Position numbers and translations under genes: made by a program. Below are positions 37,717-48,140 of a stretch of 64,000 bases of DNA, piece after piece (within the stretch, counting starts at the first letter, position 1; every line of letters begins with the position of its first letter). The stretch spans positions 1 through 64,000 of the forward strand of contig NZ_JAFAGT010000048.1 of the NCBI RefSeq assembly GCF_019237615.1, written 5' to 3'. The stretch is from Roseateles sp. GTDB taxonomy: Bacteria; Pseudomonadota; Gammaproteobacteria; Burkholderiales; Burkholderiaceae_C. Under the pieces are notes generated by a model. That model made no database searches and had not been told where the DNA came from. It was given only the letters and a program-made list of their open reading frames with translations.

Positions 37717-39630
37717 ATGAGCTATCAGGTCCTGGCCCGCAAATATCGTCCGCAGAGTTTCGAGCAGCTCGTCGGCCAGGAGCATGTCGTGCAGGCGCTG
37801 GCCAATGCGCTGACGCAGGGGCGGCTGCACCATGCCTATCTGTTCACCGGCACGCGCGGAGTGGGCAAGACGACGGTCTCGCGCATCCTCGCCAAGAGCC
37901 TGAACTGCACCGGGCCGGACGGCGAGGGCGGCATCACGGCCCAGCCCTGCGGCGTCTGCGCAGCCTGCCGCGACATCGACGCCGGCCGCTTCGTCGACTA
38001 CGTGGAGCTGGACGCGGCGTCCAACCGCGGCGTCGAGGAGATCTCGCAACTGCTGGATCAGGCGGTCTACAAGCCCGTCGTCGGCCGCTTCAAGGTCTAC
38101 ATGATCGACGAAGTGCACATGCTGTCCAATACCGCCTTCAACGCAATGCTGAAGACGCTGGAGGAGCCGCCCGAGTACCTGAAGTTCGTGCTCGCGACGA
38201 CCGATCCGCAGAAGGTGCCGGTCACCGTGCTGTCGCGCTGCCTGCAGTTCAACCTGCGCCCCATGGCCGCGGCCGACGTGCAGAGCCACCTGGGCAGCGT
38301 GCTGGGCGCCGAGAGCGTGCCGGCCGAAGGCGGCGCCCTGCGGCTGCTGTCACGCGCGGCGCGCGGCTCCATGCGAGACGCGTTGTCGCTGACCGACCAG
38401 GCCATCGCCTTCGGCGCCGGCTCGCTGACCGAGGCCGGCGTGCGCCAGATGCTGGGCAGCGTGGACCGCGGCCATGTGACGGCCATCGTCGACGCGCTGG
38501 CGGCGGCCAGTGGCGAGGCCGTCGTTGCCCAGGCCGATGCGCTGCGCGGCGCGGGCCTGTCGGCCGCCGGTACGCTGGAGGATCTGGCCACGCTGTTCCA
38601 GCAGATGGCGCTGGCCCAGGCCGCGCCGACCGCGCTGGACGATGCCGACAACGAGACCGCAGAGATCCGCCGCCTGGCGGCCGCGCTGCCGGCCGACGAG
38701 ATCCAGCTGATGTACAGCATGGCCCTGCACGGCCGCGCCGAGCTGCACCTGGCGCCCGACGAGTACGCGGGCCTGCTGATGGTGCTGCTGCGCATGCTGG
38801 CCTTTCGTCCCGCAGGCACCCAGCCCAAGCCGGTGAAGGCCGCGGCCCTGGTGCGCCCGCCTGCGGTGGCCAAGGCGGTCGTCGCGGTGCCGCTGCCCAA
38901 GGTGGCGCCGCCGCCGGTGACCGCCCCCGTTGCGGTGCACCAGGTGATGCCGTCGGTTGCCGCCCCCGTTGCGCCATCCCAGGTGATACCGCCGGGTGCG
39001 CCCCCCGTTGCGGCACCCCAGGTGGCGCCGCCGGTGGCCGTCGCGTCCGCCGAGTCGGCTGCGCCCAGGCTCAGCGATCGCCTGCGCCCCAAGCCCGTCG
39101 AGTCCCAGGTCGAGGACGAGGCGATGGACTTCGACGGCTCGCCGCCCGACGATGCGCCGCCGCCGTGGATGGAGGCCGACGACGCGCCCGCCGTCGCTGC
39201 GGCCGCCGTGCGCGAAGCGGACGCTCCGCGCCGCGCCGAGTTGCGAGAGACGCAGGAGGGTGCGCAATGGGCCGAGCGCATCGCGGCGCTGAGTCTCGTC
39301 GGCATGACCGGCGAACTGGCCCGCCAGGCCCAGGCGCTGGGCTGCGCCAGCGTCGACGGCCGCGAGGTCTGGACGCTGCGCGTGGAGCGCGAGTCGCTGC
39401 GCGCGCCGGCGCTGGTCGGCAAGCTCGAGGCCGCGCTGAATGCGAAGCTGGTCATCCAGGTCGGCGTGGCCGAGGATTCCATCGCGCTGCGCACGGTGGC
39501 CCGTGCCGAGGCCCAGCAGCGCGCGGCCGAGGACCTTGCCGCCCAGCATGCGATGACGCGCACGCTGCTTTCCCAATTCCCTTCGGCGCGCATCCTGCCC
39601 GGTTCGGTGCAGCCGCTGATCAACTCTTAA
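37717..39630 (+). CDS. dnaX: DNA polymerase III subunit tau/gamma
   Basis: 637-residue clamp-loader subunit. The AAA+ domain has Walker [10 protein letters not shown], a zinc module ([18 protein letters not shown]), Walker [10 protein letters not shown] and the SRC motif VLSRCLQF. Domain III follows, then a long Pro/Ala-rich linker (about 370-500) with a 13-residue repeat, then the polymerase-binding C-terminus. I saw no A-AAA-AAG slippery heptamer, so a gamma form made by frameshifting is unlikely. It is followed by ebfC 10 bases downstream. Confidence 0.96.
   Translation: MSYQVLARKYRPQSFEQLVGQEHVVQALANALTQGRLHHAYLFTGTRGVGKTTVSRILAKSLNCTGPDGEGGITAQPCGVCAACRDIDAGRFVDYVELDAASNRGVEEISQLLDQAVYKPVVGRFKVYMIDEVHMLSNTAFNAMLKTLEEPPEYLKFVLATTDPQKVPVTVLSRCLQFNLRPMAAADVQSHLGSVLGAESVPAEGGALRLLSRAARGSMRDALSLTDQAIAFGAGSLTEAGVRQMLGSVDRGHVTAIVDALAAASGEAVVAQADALRGAGLSAAGTLEDLATLFQQMALAQAAPTALDDADNETAEIRRLAAALPADEIQLMYSMALHGRAELHLAPDEYAGLLMVLLRMLAFRPAGTQPKPVKAAALVRPPAVAKAVVAVPLPKVAPPPVTAPVAVHQVMPSVAAPVAPSQVIPPGAPPVAAPQVAPPVAVASAESAAPRLSDRLRPKPVESQVEDEAMDFDGSPPDDAPPPWMEADDAPAVAAAAVREADAPRRAELRETQEGAQWAERIAALSLVGMTGELARQAQALGCASVDGREVWTLRVERESLRAPALVGKLEAALNAKLVIQVGVAEDSIALRTVARAEAQQRAAEDLAAQHAMTRTLLSQFPSARILPGSVQPLINS
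38923..39039 (+). repeat. Three 39-bp repeats in the dnaX linker
   Basis: Three successive 39-bp units starting at about 38923, 38962 and 39001, each beginning GCCCCCGTTGCG or a near match. They encode [26 protein letters not shown] and [13 protein letters not shown], about residues 403-441 of tau, in the disordered Pro/Ala linker before the DnaB/alpha-binding region. Confidence 0.75.
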
Positions 39631-39640
39631 GGAAAACACC

Positions 39641-39967
39641 ATGATGAAAGGCCAACTCGCCGGCTTGATGAAGCAAGCCCAAGCGATGCAGGACAACCTG
39701 AAGAAGGCGCAGGAAGAACTCGCCAACGTCGAGGTCGAGGGCCAGAGCGGCGCCGGCCTCGTCAAGATCGTCATGACCTGCAAGAACGAGGTCCGCCGTG
39801 TCACCATCGACCCCAGCCTGCTGGCGGACGACAAGGACATGCTGGAAGACCTCGTCGCCGCGGCCTTCAATGACGCGGTGCGCCGCGCCGAGGCCACCAG
39901 CGCCGAGAAGATGGGCAAGCTGACGGCCGGCATGCCGCTGCCTCCCGGCATGAAGTTCCCGTTCTGA
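39641..39967 (+). CDS. ebfC: YbaB/EbfC nucleoid-associated protein
   Basis: 108-residue DNA-binding protein of the YbaB/EbfC family, which forms dimers and coats the nucleoid. It begins [27 protein letters not shown] with the typical central segment [13 protein letters not shown] and ends [11 protein letters not shown]. Two adjacent ATGs are possible starts. The dnaX-ebfC-recR order is conserved widely; the gap to recR is 7 bases. Confidence 0.95.
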   Translation: MMKGQLAGLMKQAQAMQDNLKKAQEELANVEVEGQSGAGLVKIVMTCKNEVRRVTIDPSLLADDKDMLEDLVAAAFNDAVRRAEATSAEKMGKLTAGMPLPPGMKFPF

Positions 39968-39974
39968 TTCCGAC

Positions 39975-40556
39975 TTGACTGCGCTCGAGACCCTCATCGA
40001 GGCGCTCAAGCGCCTGCCTGGCGTGGGCCAGAAGTCGGCCCAGCGCATGGCCTATCACCTGCTGCAGCATGACCGGCCGGCCATGCCGCGCCTGGCCGAT
40101 GCGCTGACGGCGGCCGGAGAGCGCATCAAGCATTGCGAGCGCTGCCACACCTTCAGCGAGACGCCAATCTGCAGCGTCTGCGCGGACACCGAGCGCGACG
40201 CGCAGCTCCTGTGCGTCGTCGAGACGCCGGCCGACCAGGCCGCGCTGGAGCGCACCGGCTCCTACCGCGGCTACTACTTCGTGCTGCTCGGCCGGCTGTC
40301 GCCGCTGGACGGCGTCGGCACGCGCCAGATCGGTGCGGCCGAGCTGCTCGCGCGGGCGGGCGAGGCGGGCGTCGAGGAGGTCATCCTCGCGACCAGCTTC
40401 ACCGCCGAGGGCGAGGCCACCGCCCATGTGCTTGCCGAGGCGCTGCGCGCGCGCGGTATCAAGGCAACAAGGTTGGCGCGCGGCGTGCCTGTGGGCAGCG
40501 AACTCGAATACGTGGACCTGGGCACCATTGCCCACGCACTCAGCGACCGCCGATGA
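39975..40556 (+). CDS. recR: Recombination mediator RecR (TTG start)
   Basis: 193-residue RecR that with RecO (and RecF) loads RecA at ssDNA gaps. The helix-hairpin-helix [15 protein letters not shown], a C4 zinc finger [16 protein letters not shown], a TOPRIM region ([39 protein letters not shown]) and the C-terminal Walker-B-like part are all present. The start is a TTG at 39975; no ATG is in frame before the HhH motif. It overlaps the next gene (ATGA). Confidence 0.94.
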   Translation: MTALETLIEALKRLPGVGQKSAQRMAYHLLQHDRPAMPRLADALTAAGERIKHCERCHTFSETPICSVCADTERDAQLLCVVETPADQAALERTGSYRGYYFVLLGRLSPLDGVGTRQIGAAELLARAGEAGVEEVILATSFTAEGEATAHVLAEALRARGIKATRLARGVPVGSELEYVDLGTIAHALSDRR

Positions 40557-40960
40557 CGGAGAACACGATGACGATTGCCCAGATCTGCCTGCTGGTTGCC
40601 TGCCTGGTGCCCATGGGCTGTGCCAGCCTGGCCAAGTCCAGGGGCTTCGGCAAGCGCAGGCGCGACGGCGGCTTCGACAACCACCGGCCGCGCGAGTGGC
40701 TGGCCCGGCTGGACGGCTGGCAGGCGCGTGCCAACGCCGCCCAGGCCAACAGCTGGGAGGCGCTGCCCATCTTCGTGGCGGGTCTCTTCGTCGCCCACCA
40801 GCACCAGGTCGCCCAGGCCAGCGTGGATGCGCTGGCCGTTGGCTTCATCGCGGCGCGCCTGGCCTACGTCGGCCTGTACCTGGCCGACAAGCCCACGCTG
40901 CGTTCGCTGCTGTGGAGCGTCGGCCTGCTGGCCTGCGTCGCACTGTTCGTCGTGCGCTGA
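40553..40960 (+). CDS. MAPEG-family membrane protein
   Basis: 135-residue membrane protein with four predicted helices and the family pattern [53 protein letters not shown] members include membrane glutathione transferases, but bacterial ones are mostly uncharacterised. The ATG at 40553 overlaps the recR stop (translational coupling); an ATG at 40568 is an alternative. It converges with mltD. Confidence 0.83.
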   Translation: MTENTMTIAQICLLVACLVPMGCASLAKSRGFGKRRRDGGFDNHRPREWLARLDGWQARANAAQANSWEALPIFVAGLFVAHQHQVAQASVDALAVGFIAARLAYVGLYLADKPTLRSLLWSVGLLACVALFVVR

Positions 40961-40970
40961 CGCGACCCGT

Positions 40971-42518
40971 TCAGGGCGTGGCTGCGGCCACGACGGTGCG
41001 GCCCTTGCCGCCCTTGCCACTCGTGGGCCTGGGCGCCTGCTTGGTGGCCACTCGTGTCGGCTTGCCGGCGACCGTCGGCTTGACGGTCGTGTAGACGACG
41101 ATGGCCTGGCCCGGCTTGAAGCGGGCCTTGCTGCCCACCTTGTTCCACTGCGCCACCTGCTCGGCCCCGACCTTGTAGCGTGCCGCCACGCTGGCGACGG
41201 TGTCGGCCTTGCCGGCCTTCAGCGTCAGCCTGCGCGCGGGCGGCGCGTCAGGGGCGAGGTTGAGGCTGGCGGTGTCGGCCAGGCGCTCGGACACATCGTC
41301 GTGCACATGCTCGCCGCGCGGCACCAGCAGCGTGGAGCCGGCCCTGACCAGCATCTTGGGCGGGATGCGGTTGATCTCGCGCAGCAGGCCCTCGGGCATG
41401 CCGTGGCGCTTGGCGGCGTCGGCGGGACTCATGGTCTTGGGCACGACCCAGGCCGTCCAGCTCGCGAGCGGGCCGCTGTGGCGGGCCAGGTTCGCGGCGA
41501 AGGCGCTCGCCTGGTCATAGGGCAGCAGCACCTGCGGCGTGGCGGCGGCCAGGATGACCGGCTTGTTCATCTGCGGGTTGAACTGCTGGAAGGTCTCCAG
41601 CGAGATGCCGGCGAGCTGGGCGGCCAGCGCCACGTCGATGTCGCGGTCCACCTTTACGCTTAGGAAGAAGGGGTGGTTGGCCATCGCCGGCAGCGTGAGC
41701 GCGTAGCGCTCGGGCGCGAAGACGATATTCTTCACGGCCTGCAGCTTGGGTACGTAGTAGCGCGTCTCGTCGGGCATCTTCAGGCTGGCGTAGTCCGTCG
41801 GCAGGCCGGCCTTCAGGTTGCGGGCCACGGCCTTCTGCACGTTGCCTTGGCCCCAGTTGTAGGCGGCCAGCGCGAGATGCCAGTCGCCGAACTGCTTGTA
41901 GAGCCGGCCGAGGTAGTCGAGCGCGGCGCGCGTGGACGCGAGCACGTCGCGACGGTCGTCGCGGAAGATGTTCTGCTTCAGGTCGAAGTCGCGGCCCGTG
42001 GCGGGCATGAACTGCCACATGCCGGTGGCCTTGGCCGACGACACGGCGTGGGTGACGAAGGCGCTCTCGACGAAGGGCAGCAGCGCCAGCTCGGTGGGCA
42101 TGCCGCGCTTCTCGACCTCCTCGACGATGTGGAAGAGGTAGCGGCTGCCGCGCGTGGTCATGCGCTCGACGTAGTCGGGCCGCGCGCTGTACCAGGCCTC
42201 GGCCTTGCGCACCCACTCATCGTCCAGGTCCTCCAGCTGGAAACCCTGGCGCACCCGGGCCCAGAGGTCGGCATTGACGTCCGGGCCGTCGAGGTCGACC
42301 TTCTCGCCGGGGCGCAGGTTGTCCTCCAGCAGCTCGGCCGCTATGGAGCGCGTCGGCGCGGGCGCGGCCTGCGGCATGGGCGCCGGGCTGGGTTCGGCGG
42401 CCGCCGGGGGCGGGGGGGGAGGAAGGGCCGGAGCGGTGAGCTCGGCAGGCGGGTTGGTGGCGCAGCCGGCCAGCAGCGTGGCCAGGGCGAGGGGTGTCAG
42501 TCGGTGGATCAGCTTCAT
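40971..42518 (-). CDS. mltD: Membrane-bound lytic murein transglycosylase D with LysM repeats
   Basis: 515-residue lipoprotein cleaving peptidoglycan glycan strands. The signal peptide has a lipobox (LATLLAGCATN, Cys near residue 19). The SLT domain (about 130-290) has the catalytic Glu in LLPFVESAFVTHAVSSAKATGMWQFMPATG and AYNWGQGNVQKAV. At least two LysM-like modules follow (GLLREINRIPPKMLVRAGSTLLVPR; TVASVAARYKVGAEQVAQWNKV). The start at 42518 overlaps the gloB stop (ATGA). The gloB-mltD order is common in Burkholderiales. Confidence 0.94.
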   Translation of the reverse strand: MKLIHRLTPLALATLLAGCATNPPAELTAPALPPPPPPAAAEPSPAPMPQAAPAPTRSIAAELLEDNLRPGEKVDLDGPDVNADLWARVRQGFQLEDLDDEWVRKAEAWYSARPDYVERMTTRGSRYLFHIVEEVEKRGMPTELALLPFVESAFVTHAVSSAKATGMWQFMPATGRDFDLKQNIFRDDRRDVLASTRAALDYLGRLYKQFGDWHLALAAYNWGQGNVQKAVARNLKAGLPTDYASLKMPDETRYYVPKLQAVKNIVFAPERYALTLPAMANHPFFLSVKVDRDIDVALAAQLAGISLETFQQFNPQMNKPVILAAATPQVLLPYDQASAFAANLARHSGPLASWTAWVVPKTMSPADAAKRHGMPEGLLREINRIPPKMLVRAGSTLLVPRGEHVHDDVSERLADTASLNLAPDAPPARRLTLKAGKADTVASVAARYKVGAEQVAQWNKVGSKARFKPGQAIVVYTTVKPTVAGKPTRVATKQAPRPTSGKGGKGRTVVAAATP

Positions 42519-43300
42519 CGGAATCCGTTCTTCCATTCGCGCAGTGTCGCGAACACGTCGACCGTGCTGGGTACGGCCGGGAGCTTGAGGGGGGCGTGGC
42601 GGCGGGCGGCTTCAAGCAGCGCCGGCTCGGCACAACGAAGGAATGGGTTGATGCGGACCTCGGTGCCGAGGCGGGCCGGCAGCGTCGGCCGGCCGGCGGC
42701 GCGCAAGGCCTCGCAGCGGGCGGTATAGCCGGCCAGCGCCGCATTGCCGGGGTCCACCTCGCGCGCGAAGCGCAGGTTGGACAAGGTGTACTCATGGGCG
42801 CAGCAGACGCGAGTCTCGGGCGGCAGCGCGGCCAGCGACTGCAGCGATGCGTGCATCTGCGCCGGCGTGCCTTCGAAGAGGCGGCCGCAGCCGGCGCTGA
42901 ACAGGGTGTCGCCGCAGAACAGCAATGGACCGTCCAGGCCCGCATCGGCGGCGAAATAGGCGATGTGTCCGGCCGTGTGGCCGGGCACGTCCATGACGGA
43001 GAACCGCAGGCCCAGCAGCGCCACCGTGTCGCCGCCCTGCAGGCGCCGCACCGGCTCGGGCAGGCTCTCATGGACGGGGCCATAGATGGGGCCCTGCAGG
43101 CGCGGGCGCAGTGCGTCGACGCCGCCGACGTGATCGGCGTGGTGATGGGTCAATAGAATGCCGGCGAGCGTCAGGCCCCGGGCATCCAGGGCCGCCAGCA
43201 CCGGCGCGGCATCACCGGGATCGACGACCAGGGCCTCGCGGCCGTTGTCGAGCAGCCAGAGGTAGTTGTCGTCGAAGGCGGGGACAGGCGTGAGCGTCAA
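42515..43300 (-). CDS. gloB: Hydroxyacylglutathione hydrolase (glyoxalase II), TTG start
   Basis: 261-residue metallo-beta-lactamase-fold enzyme hydrolysing S-lactoylglutathione in methylglyoxal detoxification. Metal ligands lie in THHHADHVGG, with PGHTAGHIAYF, FCGDTLFSAGCGRLFEG and CAHEYTLSNLRFA. No ATG is in frame before PVPAFDDNYLWLL; TTG at 43300 (or TTG at 43312, four residues longer) is the likely start. It diverges from the methyltransferase gene with almost no gap, so their promoters must overlap the coding starts. Confidence 0.93.
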   Translation of the reverse strand: MTLTPVPAFDDNYLWLLDNGREALVVDPGDAAPVLAALDARGLTLAGILLTHHHADHVGGVDALRPRLQGPIYGPVHESLPEPVRRLQGGDTVALLGLRFSVMDVPGHTAGHIAYFAADAGLDGPLLFCGDTLFSAGCGRLFEGTPAQMHASLQSLAALPPETRVCCAHEYTLSNLRFAREVDPGNAALAGYTARCEALRAAGRPTLPARLGTEVRINPFLRCAEPALLEAARRHAPLKLPAVPSTVDVFATLREWKNGFR

Positions 43301-43326
43301 ACTGAGCGTCAATGTGGCGCCAACCC

Positions 43327-44058
43327 ATGACAGATAAAGCGCCAAGTATAGATTTGGCAGCCTGGCTGCAGACCCCGCCCGGCCGCCATCTGCTGGCCTG
43401 GGAGCAGACCCAGGTCGACGCGGCCGTGGCCGACCTGTTCGGGTTCCACGCCCTGCAGCTGGGCCTGCCCGAGCTGGCCGGCCTGCAGGCCAACCGCATG
43501 CCGCACCGCTGGCTGGCCGGCCGCGACCTGCTGTGCGACTTCGACGCCTTGCCCTTCGAGAGCGCCAGCCTGGACCTCGTGCTGCTGCCGCATGCGCTGG
43601 AGCTGGCACGCGACGCCCATGCGCTGCTGCGCGAGGTGGAGCGCGTGCTGCGGCCCGAGGGGCGACTCATCGTCTTCGGCCTCAACCCTGCCAGCCTGTG
43701 GAGCCTGCGCCAGAACCTCGGCCGCCTGGGCAGCCGCGGCGAGCCCTATCTGCCGCGCGACGGTGACCCCATCGGCTACTGGCGGCTGCGCGACTGGCTC
43801 AAGCTGCTGGGCTTCGACGTCGAGGCGGCGCGCTTCGGCATCTACCGCCCGCCGCTGCGCTCGGAGGCCTGGCTGCAGCGCTGGCGCTGGGTCGACGGCG
43901 TCGGCTCGCGCTGGTGGCCGGTGCTGGGCGCGGTCTATTTCATCCAGGCGGTCAAGCGCGTGCAGGGCATGCGCATGATCGGTCTGGCCAAGAACTCGCG
44001 CGCGGCGGCCAAGAAGGCGCCTGCCGTCGCGCTGAACAACCATCACAACGAGAAATGA
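43327..44058 (+). CDS. SAM-dependent methyltransferase (class I)
   Basis: 243-residue class I methyltransferase-like protein. The later Rossmann motifs are readable ([48 protein letters not shown]), but the glycine-rich SAM loop is poorly conserved. The family is usually found between gloB and rnhA in this order; the substrate is unknown. The ATG at 43327 ([14 protein letters not shown]) was preferred; an ATG at 43312 adds five residues. Its stop overlaps the rnhA start. Confidence 0.85.
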   Translation: MTDKAPSIDLAAWLQTPPGRHLLAWEQTQVDAAVADLFGFHALQLGLPELAGLQANRMPHRWLAGRDLLCDFDALPFESASLDLVLLPHALELARDAHALLREVERVLRPEGRLIVFGLNPASLWSLRQNLGRLGSRGEPYLPRDGDPIGYWRLRDWLKLLGFDVEAARFGIYRPPLRSEAWLQRWRWVDGVGSRWWPVLGAVYFIQAVKRVQGMRMIGLAKNSRAAAKKAPAVALNNHHNEK

Positions 44059-44540
44059 CCGATACCACCAAGCCTGCCGTCGCGATCAAGCGGCCGCAGG
44101 TCATCATCTACACCGACGGCGCCTGCAAGGGCAACCCCGGCCCTGGAGGCTGGGGCGCCTGGCTCAGCAGCGGCGGCCACGACAAGGAGCTCTTCGGCGG
44201 CGAGTCGGGCACGACCAACAACCGCATGGAGCTGACCGCCCCCATCGAGGCGCTGGCCTCGCTCAAGCGCAGCTGCGACGTCATCGTCTACCTGGACAGC
44301 GAGTACGTGCGCAAGGGCATCACCGAATGGATCACCAACTGGCAGCGCCGTGGCTGGAAAACGGCCGACGGCAAGCCGGTGAAGAACGCCGACCTCTGGC
44401 AGCGGCTGGATGCGCTGCGCAAGCTGCACCATGTCGACTGGCGCTGGGTCAAGGGTCATGCCGGCGACCCCGGCAACGAGCGCGCCGACATGCTGGCCAA
44501 CAAGGGCGTGGCCTCGATCGGTAAAGTCCGCGCCACCTAA
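44055..44540 (+). CDS. rnhA: Ribonuclease HI
   Basis: 161-residue enzyme degrading RNA in RNA-DNA hybrids. Catalytic residues lie in [17 protein letters not shown] (Asp), [15 protein letters not shown] (Glu), [11 protein letters not shown] (Asp) and [17 protein letters not shown] (His, Asp). Start overlaps the methyltransferase stop (ATGA). dnaQ, often the next gene in related genomes, is not here; an amidohydrolase follows instead. Confidence 0.97.
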   Translation: MTDTTKPAVAIKRPQVIIYTDGACKGNPGPGGWGAWLSSGGHDKELFGGESGTTNNRMELTAPIEALASLKRSCDVIVYLDSEYVRKGITEWITNWQRRGWKTADGKPVKNADLWQRLDALRKLHHVDWRWVKGHAGDPGNERADMLANKGVASIGKVRAT

Positions 44541-44560
44541 GACCCTCAGGGAACCCGCCG

Positions 44561-46567
44561 ATGAAGCTCCTGCTCCCGCTGATCGCGCTGCTGCTGGCCG
44601 GTGCTGCACAGGCCCAGACCTACACGGTGATGTGTGCCAAGGTGGCCTGCGGGCAGCTCAGGGTCGCGGAGTCGGCCGGTCGGCTGGAGGTGGACTACAG
44701 CTACCGCAACAACGGCCGCGGCCCCGACCAGCGGGAAGTGCTGGAGTTCGCGCCCGACGGGGCCTGGACGGCTTACCGCACCGAGGGCGTGTCCACCTAC
44801 GGCGCACGCATCGACGAGAGCTTCGAGCTGAAGGACGGCCGCGCCAGCTGGCGTTCGCCGGTGGACCGCGGCGAGCGACCGGACGCGGGGCGGGACCTCG
44901 TCTATCTGCCGGTGCAGGCCAGCCCGGCCTGGGCCGCGCGCATCGCGCGTACGCTGCTGCAGCGCCCTGGTCAGCGTGCCGCCGCGCTGCCGGTGGGCCA
45001 ACTTGGCATCGAGCGCGTGCAAACGCTCAGGCCCGCCGGTGCGGACTTCGACGTGGGCCTTTATGCCGTCGATGGCCTGGACCTCGAGCCGGGTTATCTT
45101 TGGCTGCGTGAGGATGGCCACGGGCTGTTCGCCAAGGTCGACCCCGGCTGGGGTGGCACGCTGCTGCAGGGCTTCGAGGCCGAGATGGACCGGCTGTCGC
45201 AAGCGCAGAAGGCAGCGCAGCTGGCGCGGCTGGAGCGCCTGGCCAAGACCCTGCCCCAGCCCCTGCCGGGCCTGACGGTCATCGAGGGCGTGCGCTGGTT
45301 CGATTCGCAGGCGGCCGTGCTGCGCGGGCCGTCGGACGTCTTCCTGTTCGAGGGCCGCATCGCGGCCATCGCCAAGCCCGGCAGCTTCGGTAATGTCGGG
45401 CCGGCCCAGCGCATCAGCGGTCGCGGCCGCACGCTGCTTCCCGGCTTCGTCGACATGCATGCCCACCTCGACGCCAGCGCCTTGCTGCTCAACCTGGCCT
45501 CGGGCGTGACGGCGGTGCGCGACGTCGGCAACAGCAATGCCGACCTCGCCGAGCTGCGCGGCCGCATCGCGCGCGGCGAGGTGCTGGGCCCGCTAATCGC
45601 GGCCAACGGCTTCATCGAGGGCAAGAGCCCGTTCTCGTCGCAGGCTGACTTCGTGCCCGACAACCTGCACGACGCGATGGCCGCCATCGACTGGTACGCC
45701 GCCCATGGCTACCGCCAGCTCAAGCTCTACAACTCCATCCGGCCCGAATGGGTGAAGCCCATGGTGGCGCACGCGCGCTCCCTGGGCCTGCGCACCGGCG
45801 GCCATGTGCCGGCCTTCATGACGGCGCGCGAAGCCGTCGAGGCCGGCTACGACGAGCTGCACCACATCAACCAGGTCACGCTGAACTTCCTCGTCGGCAA
45901 GGGCGACGACACGCGCACGCTGCTGCGCTTCAACCTGGTGGGCGACAAGGCGGCCGACCTCAGGCTCAACGACCGTCGCACCCGGGACTTCATCGCGCTG
46001 CTCAAGCAGAAGGGCACCGTCGTCGACGCGACGATGACCGCCTTCGAGGGCACCTACACCCAGCGCCAGGGCCAGCCCAGTCCCAGCTATGCGATGGTGG
46101 CAGCCAACCTGCCGGCCGTGGTCCAGCGCGGCTACCTGTCTGCCGAGGTGGACATGGACGACGCCAAGGCCAGGCGCTGGGGCGCGAGCTGGAAGGTCAT
46201 GATGGAGCTGCTGCGCCGCATGCACGCGGCTGGCATCCCGCTGGTGGCCGGCACCGATGCGACGCCGGGCTTCGCCTTCCAGCGCGAGCTGGAGCTCTAT
46301 GTGCAGGCGGGCATCCCGGCCGCGCAGGTGCTGAAGATCGCCACCTGGAACGGCGCCAAGCACAGCGACCGGCTGGGCGAGATCGGCAGCATCGCGGTGG
46401 CCAAGCGCGCCGACCTGGTGCTGGTGGACGGCGACCCGGTGGCCGACATCCGCGCCATCCGCCGCATCGCGCTGGTCATCCAGGGCGACAAGGCCATGGC
46501 GCCTTCCGCGCTCTACCAGGCCATGGGCATCCTGCCCTTCGTGCCTTCGGCGGAGATCACCAAGTGA
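44561..46567 (+). CDS. Exported amidohydrolase-superfamily enzyme
   Basis: 668-residue periplasmic protein with signal peptide MKLLLPLIALLLAGAAQAQ. Residues about 20-220 form an N-terminal beta-rich region; the rest is a TIM-barrel amidohydrolase with the metal HXH in GFVDMHAHLDAS, further ligands in GGHVPAF and DELHHINQV, and the catalytic Asp in AGTDATPGFAF. Related enzymes are cyclic-imidodipeptidase or prolidase-like. Its stop overlaps the GTG of a peptide-type ABC binding protein, suggesting a role in processing imported peptides or cyclic compounds. Confidence 0.86.
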   Translation: MKLLLPLIALLLAGAAQAQTYTVMCAKVACGQLRVAESAGRLEVDYSYRNNGRGPDQREVLEFAPDGAWTAYRTEGVSTYGARIDESFELKDGRASWRSPVDRGERPDAGRDLVYLPVQASPAWAARIARTLLQRPGQRAAALPVGQLGIERVQTLRPAGADFDVGLYAVDGLDLEPGYLWLREDGHGLFAKVDPGWGGTLLQGFEAEMDRLSQAQKAAQLARLERLAKTLPQPLPGLTVIEGVRWFDSQAAVLRGPSDVFLFEGRIAAIAKPGSFGNVGPAQRISGRGRTLLPGFVDMHAHLDASALLLNLASGVTAVRDVGNSNADLAELRGRIARGEVLGPLIAANGFIEGKSPFSSQADFVPDNLHDAMAAIDWYAAHGYRQLKLYNSIRPEWVKPMVAHARSLGLRTGGHVPAFMTAREAVEAGYDELHHINQVTLNFLVGKGDDTRTLLRFNLVGDKAADLRLNDRRTRDFIALLKQKGTVVDATMTAFEGTYTQRQGQPSPSYAMVAANLPAVVQRGYLSAEVDMDDAKARRWGASWKVMMELLRRMHAAGIPLVAGTDATPGFAFQRELELYVQAGIPAAQVLKIATWNGAKHSDRLGEIGSIAVAKRADLVLVDGDPVADIRAIRRIALVIQGDKAMAPSALYQAMGILPFVPSAEITK

Positions 46568-48126
46568 GGCAGCTGGCCACACTGCTGCTGGCCCTGCCGC
46601 TGATCGCGCAGGCCGATACCACCACGCTGCGCTATTGCGCGGCCGGCAGCCCCAAGACCTTCGACCCGGCGATGACCGACAGCTATGTCGATCATGTGGC
46701 CCACACGCCCGTCTTCGGCACGCTGATCGAACCCAAGCGCGGCACCGATCAGCTCATCCCCGGCCTGGCGGCAAGCTGGAGCATCAGTCCCGACGGCCTG
46801 GCCTACAACTTCGAGCTGCGCCGTGGGGTCGCCTGGCACACCGTCGAGGGCTTCAAGCCCACGCGCGAGTTCAACGCCGACGACGTGCTCTTCACCTTCG
46901 GCCGCCTGCTCAATCGTGACAGCGAATTCGCCAAGGCCTTCCCGAGCGTGTCGCCCTATGTGCTGTCCTTCGGCTGGGAGAAGCTCATCCGCAAGGTCGA
47001 GAAGCTCGGCGACCATCAGGTGCGCATCACGCTGGCCGAGCGCGACGCCTCCTTCCTGTCGGCGTTGAGCTTCACGTTCACGCTGATGCAGTCGGCCGAG
47101 TTGGGCGCGCAACTGCTCAAGGCCGGCACGCCCCAGCGCATTGCACAGATGCCGGTCGGCACGGGACCCTTCCAGCTGAAGAGCTTCCGAGCCGACAGCG
47201 TCATCCGCTATGTGAAGCATCCGACCTGGTGGCGCAGGGGCGAGCGCCCGGTCGTCGACCAGCTCGTCTATGCCGTCACCACCGACGCCAGCGTGCGCGC
47301 CCAGCGCCTCAAGCGCAACGAGTGCGACATCGCCGCCCCCGTCGGTCCTGCTGAGCTTGACGAGCTGAAGAAGGACCCGGCCATCAAGCTCGCCACTGCG
47401 CCGGGCATGAACATCGGCATCCTGGCCTACAACACCCGGCGACCGGCGCTCGCCAAGGTCGAGGTGCGCCAGGCCCTGGACATGGCCATCGACAAGGCCG
47501 CCATCGTTCGCACCGTCTACGGCGACGCGGGCACGCTGGCCACCAGCAACATCGCGGCAGCCAACTGGGCTCACGATGCGACGCTCAAGCCTGCGCCCCA
47601 CGACCCGGCCAAGGCCAGGGCCATGCTGGAGAAGGCTGGCGTGCTGCCGCTGAACATCACGCTGTGGGCCATGCCGGTAGTGCGCAACTACAACCCCAAC
47701 GGCCAACGCATGGCGCAGATGATCCAGGCGGACTGGGCCAAGGTCGGCGTGACGGCGCGCATCGTCACCTACGAGTGGGGCGAGTACCTGCGGCGCATCG
47801 ATGCCGGCGAGCACGACGCGGCCCTGAGCGGCTGGAACAGCGACCCTGAACCCGCCAACACCTTCGGCCAACTCGCCTGCGGCGCCAACAGCGGCACCTT
47901 TTGGTGCAACCCGGCCTACGACAAGCTGCTGGCCGAAGCCCGCCAGACCTTGAAGCAGGAAGAGCGCAAGGCCATTTACGCCAAGGCCCAGCGCATCGCC
48001 ATGCAGGAGCTGCCCTGGACCCCGATAGCCAGCGGGCGCATTGCCGTGCCGGAGCGCGCTGCCGTCAAGGGCTTCATCCTGGATCTGGACGGCGGTACGT
48101 ATTTCGATGGCGTCCTGCCACGCTAA
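46564..48126 (+). CDS. ABC transporter solute-binding protein, peptide/nickel type
   Basis: 520-residue periplasmic binding protein of family 5 (DppA/OppA-like). Signal peptide [16 protein letters not shown]; mature start [17 protein letters not shown]. Family features are [45 protein letters not shown] and the C-terminal [17 protein letters not shown]. The GTG start overlaps the amidohydrolase stop (GTGA), so the two are coupled. No permease or ATPase genes adjoin it, so it must use a transporter encoded elsewhere. Confidence 0.92.
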   Translation: MRQLATLLLALPLIAQADTTTLRYCAAGSPKTFDPAMTDSYVDHVAHTPVFGTLIEPKRGTDQLIPGLAASWSISPDGLAYNFELRRGVAWHTVEGFKPTREFNADDVLFTFGRLLNRDSEFAKAFPSVSPYVLSFGWEKLIRKVEKLGDHQVRITLAERDASFLSALSFTFTLMQSAELGAQLLKAGTPQRIAQMPVGTGPFQLKSFRADSVIRYVKHPTWWRRGERPVVDQLVYAVTTDASVRAQRLKRNECDIAAPVGPAELDELKKDPAIKLATAPGMNIGILAYNTRRPALAKVEVRQALDMAIDKAAIVRTVYGDAGTLATSNIAAANWAHDATLKPAPHDPAKARAMLEKAGVLPLNITLWAMPVVRNYNPNGQRMAQMIQADWAKVGVTARIVTYEWGEYLRRIDAGEHDAALSGWNSDPEPANTFGQLACGANSGTFWCNPAYDKLLAEARQTLKQEERKAIYAKAQRIAMQELPWTPIASGRIAVPERAAVKGFILDLDGGTYFDGVLPR

Positions 48127-48140
48127 CAAGGAACGACGAG

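Noticed and set aside
37717-39630. Programmed frameshift in dnaX
   Set aside because: No slippery A/T-rich heptamer followed by a stop codon in the alternate frame was found in the GC-rich gene.
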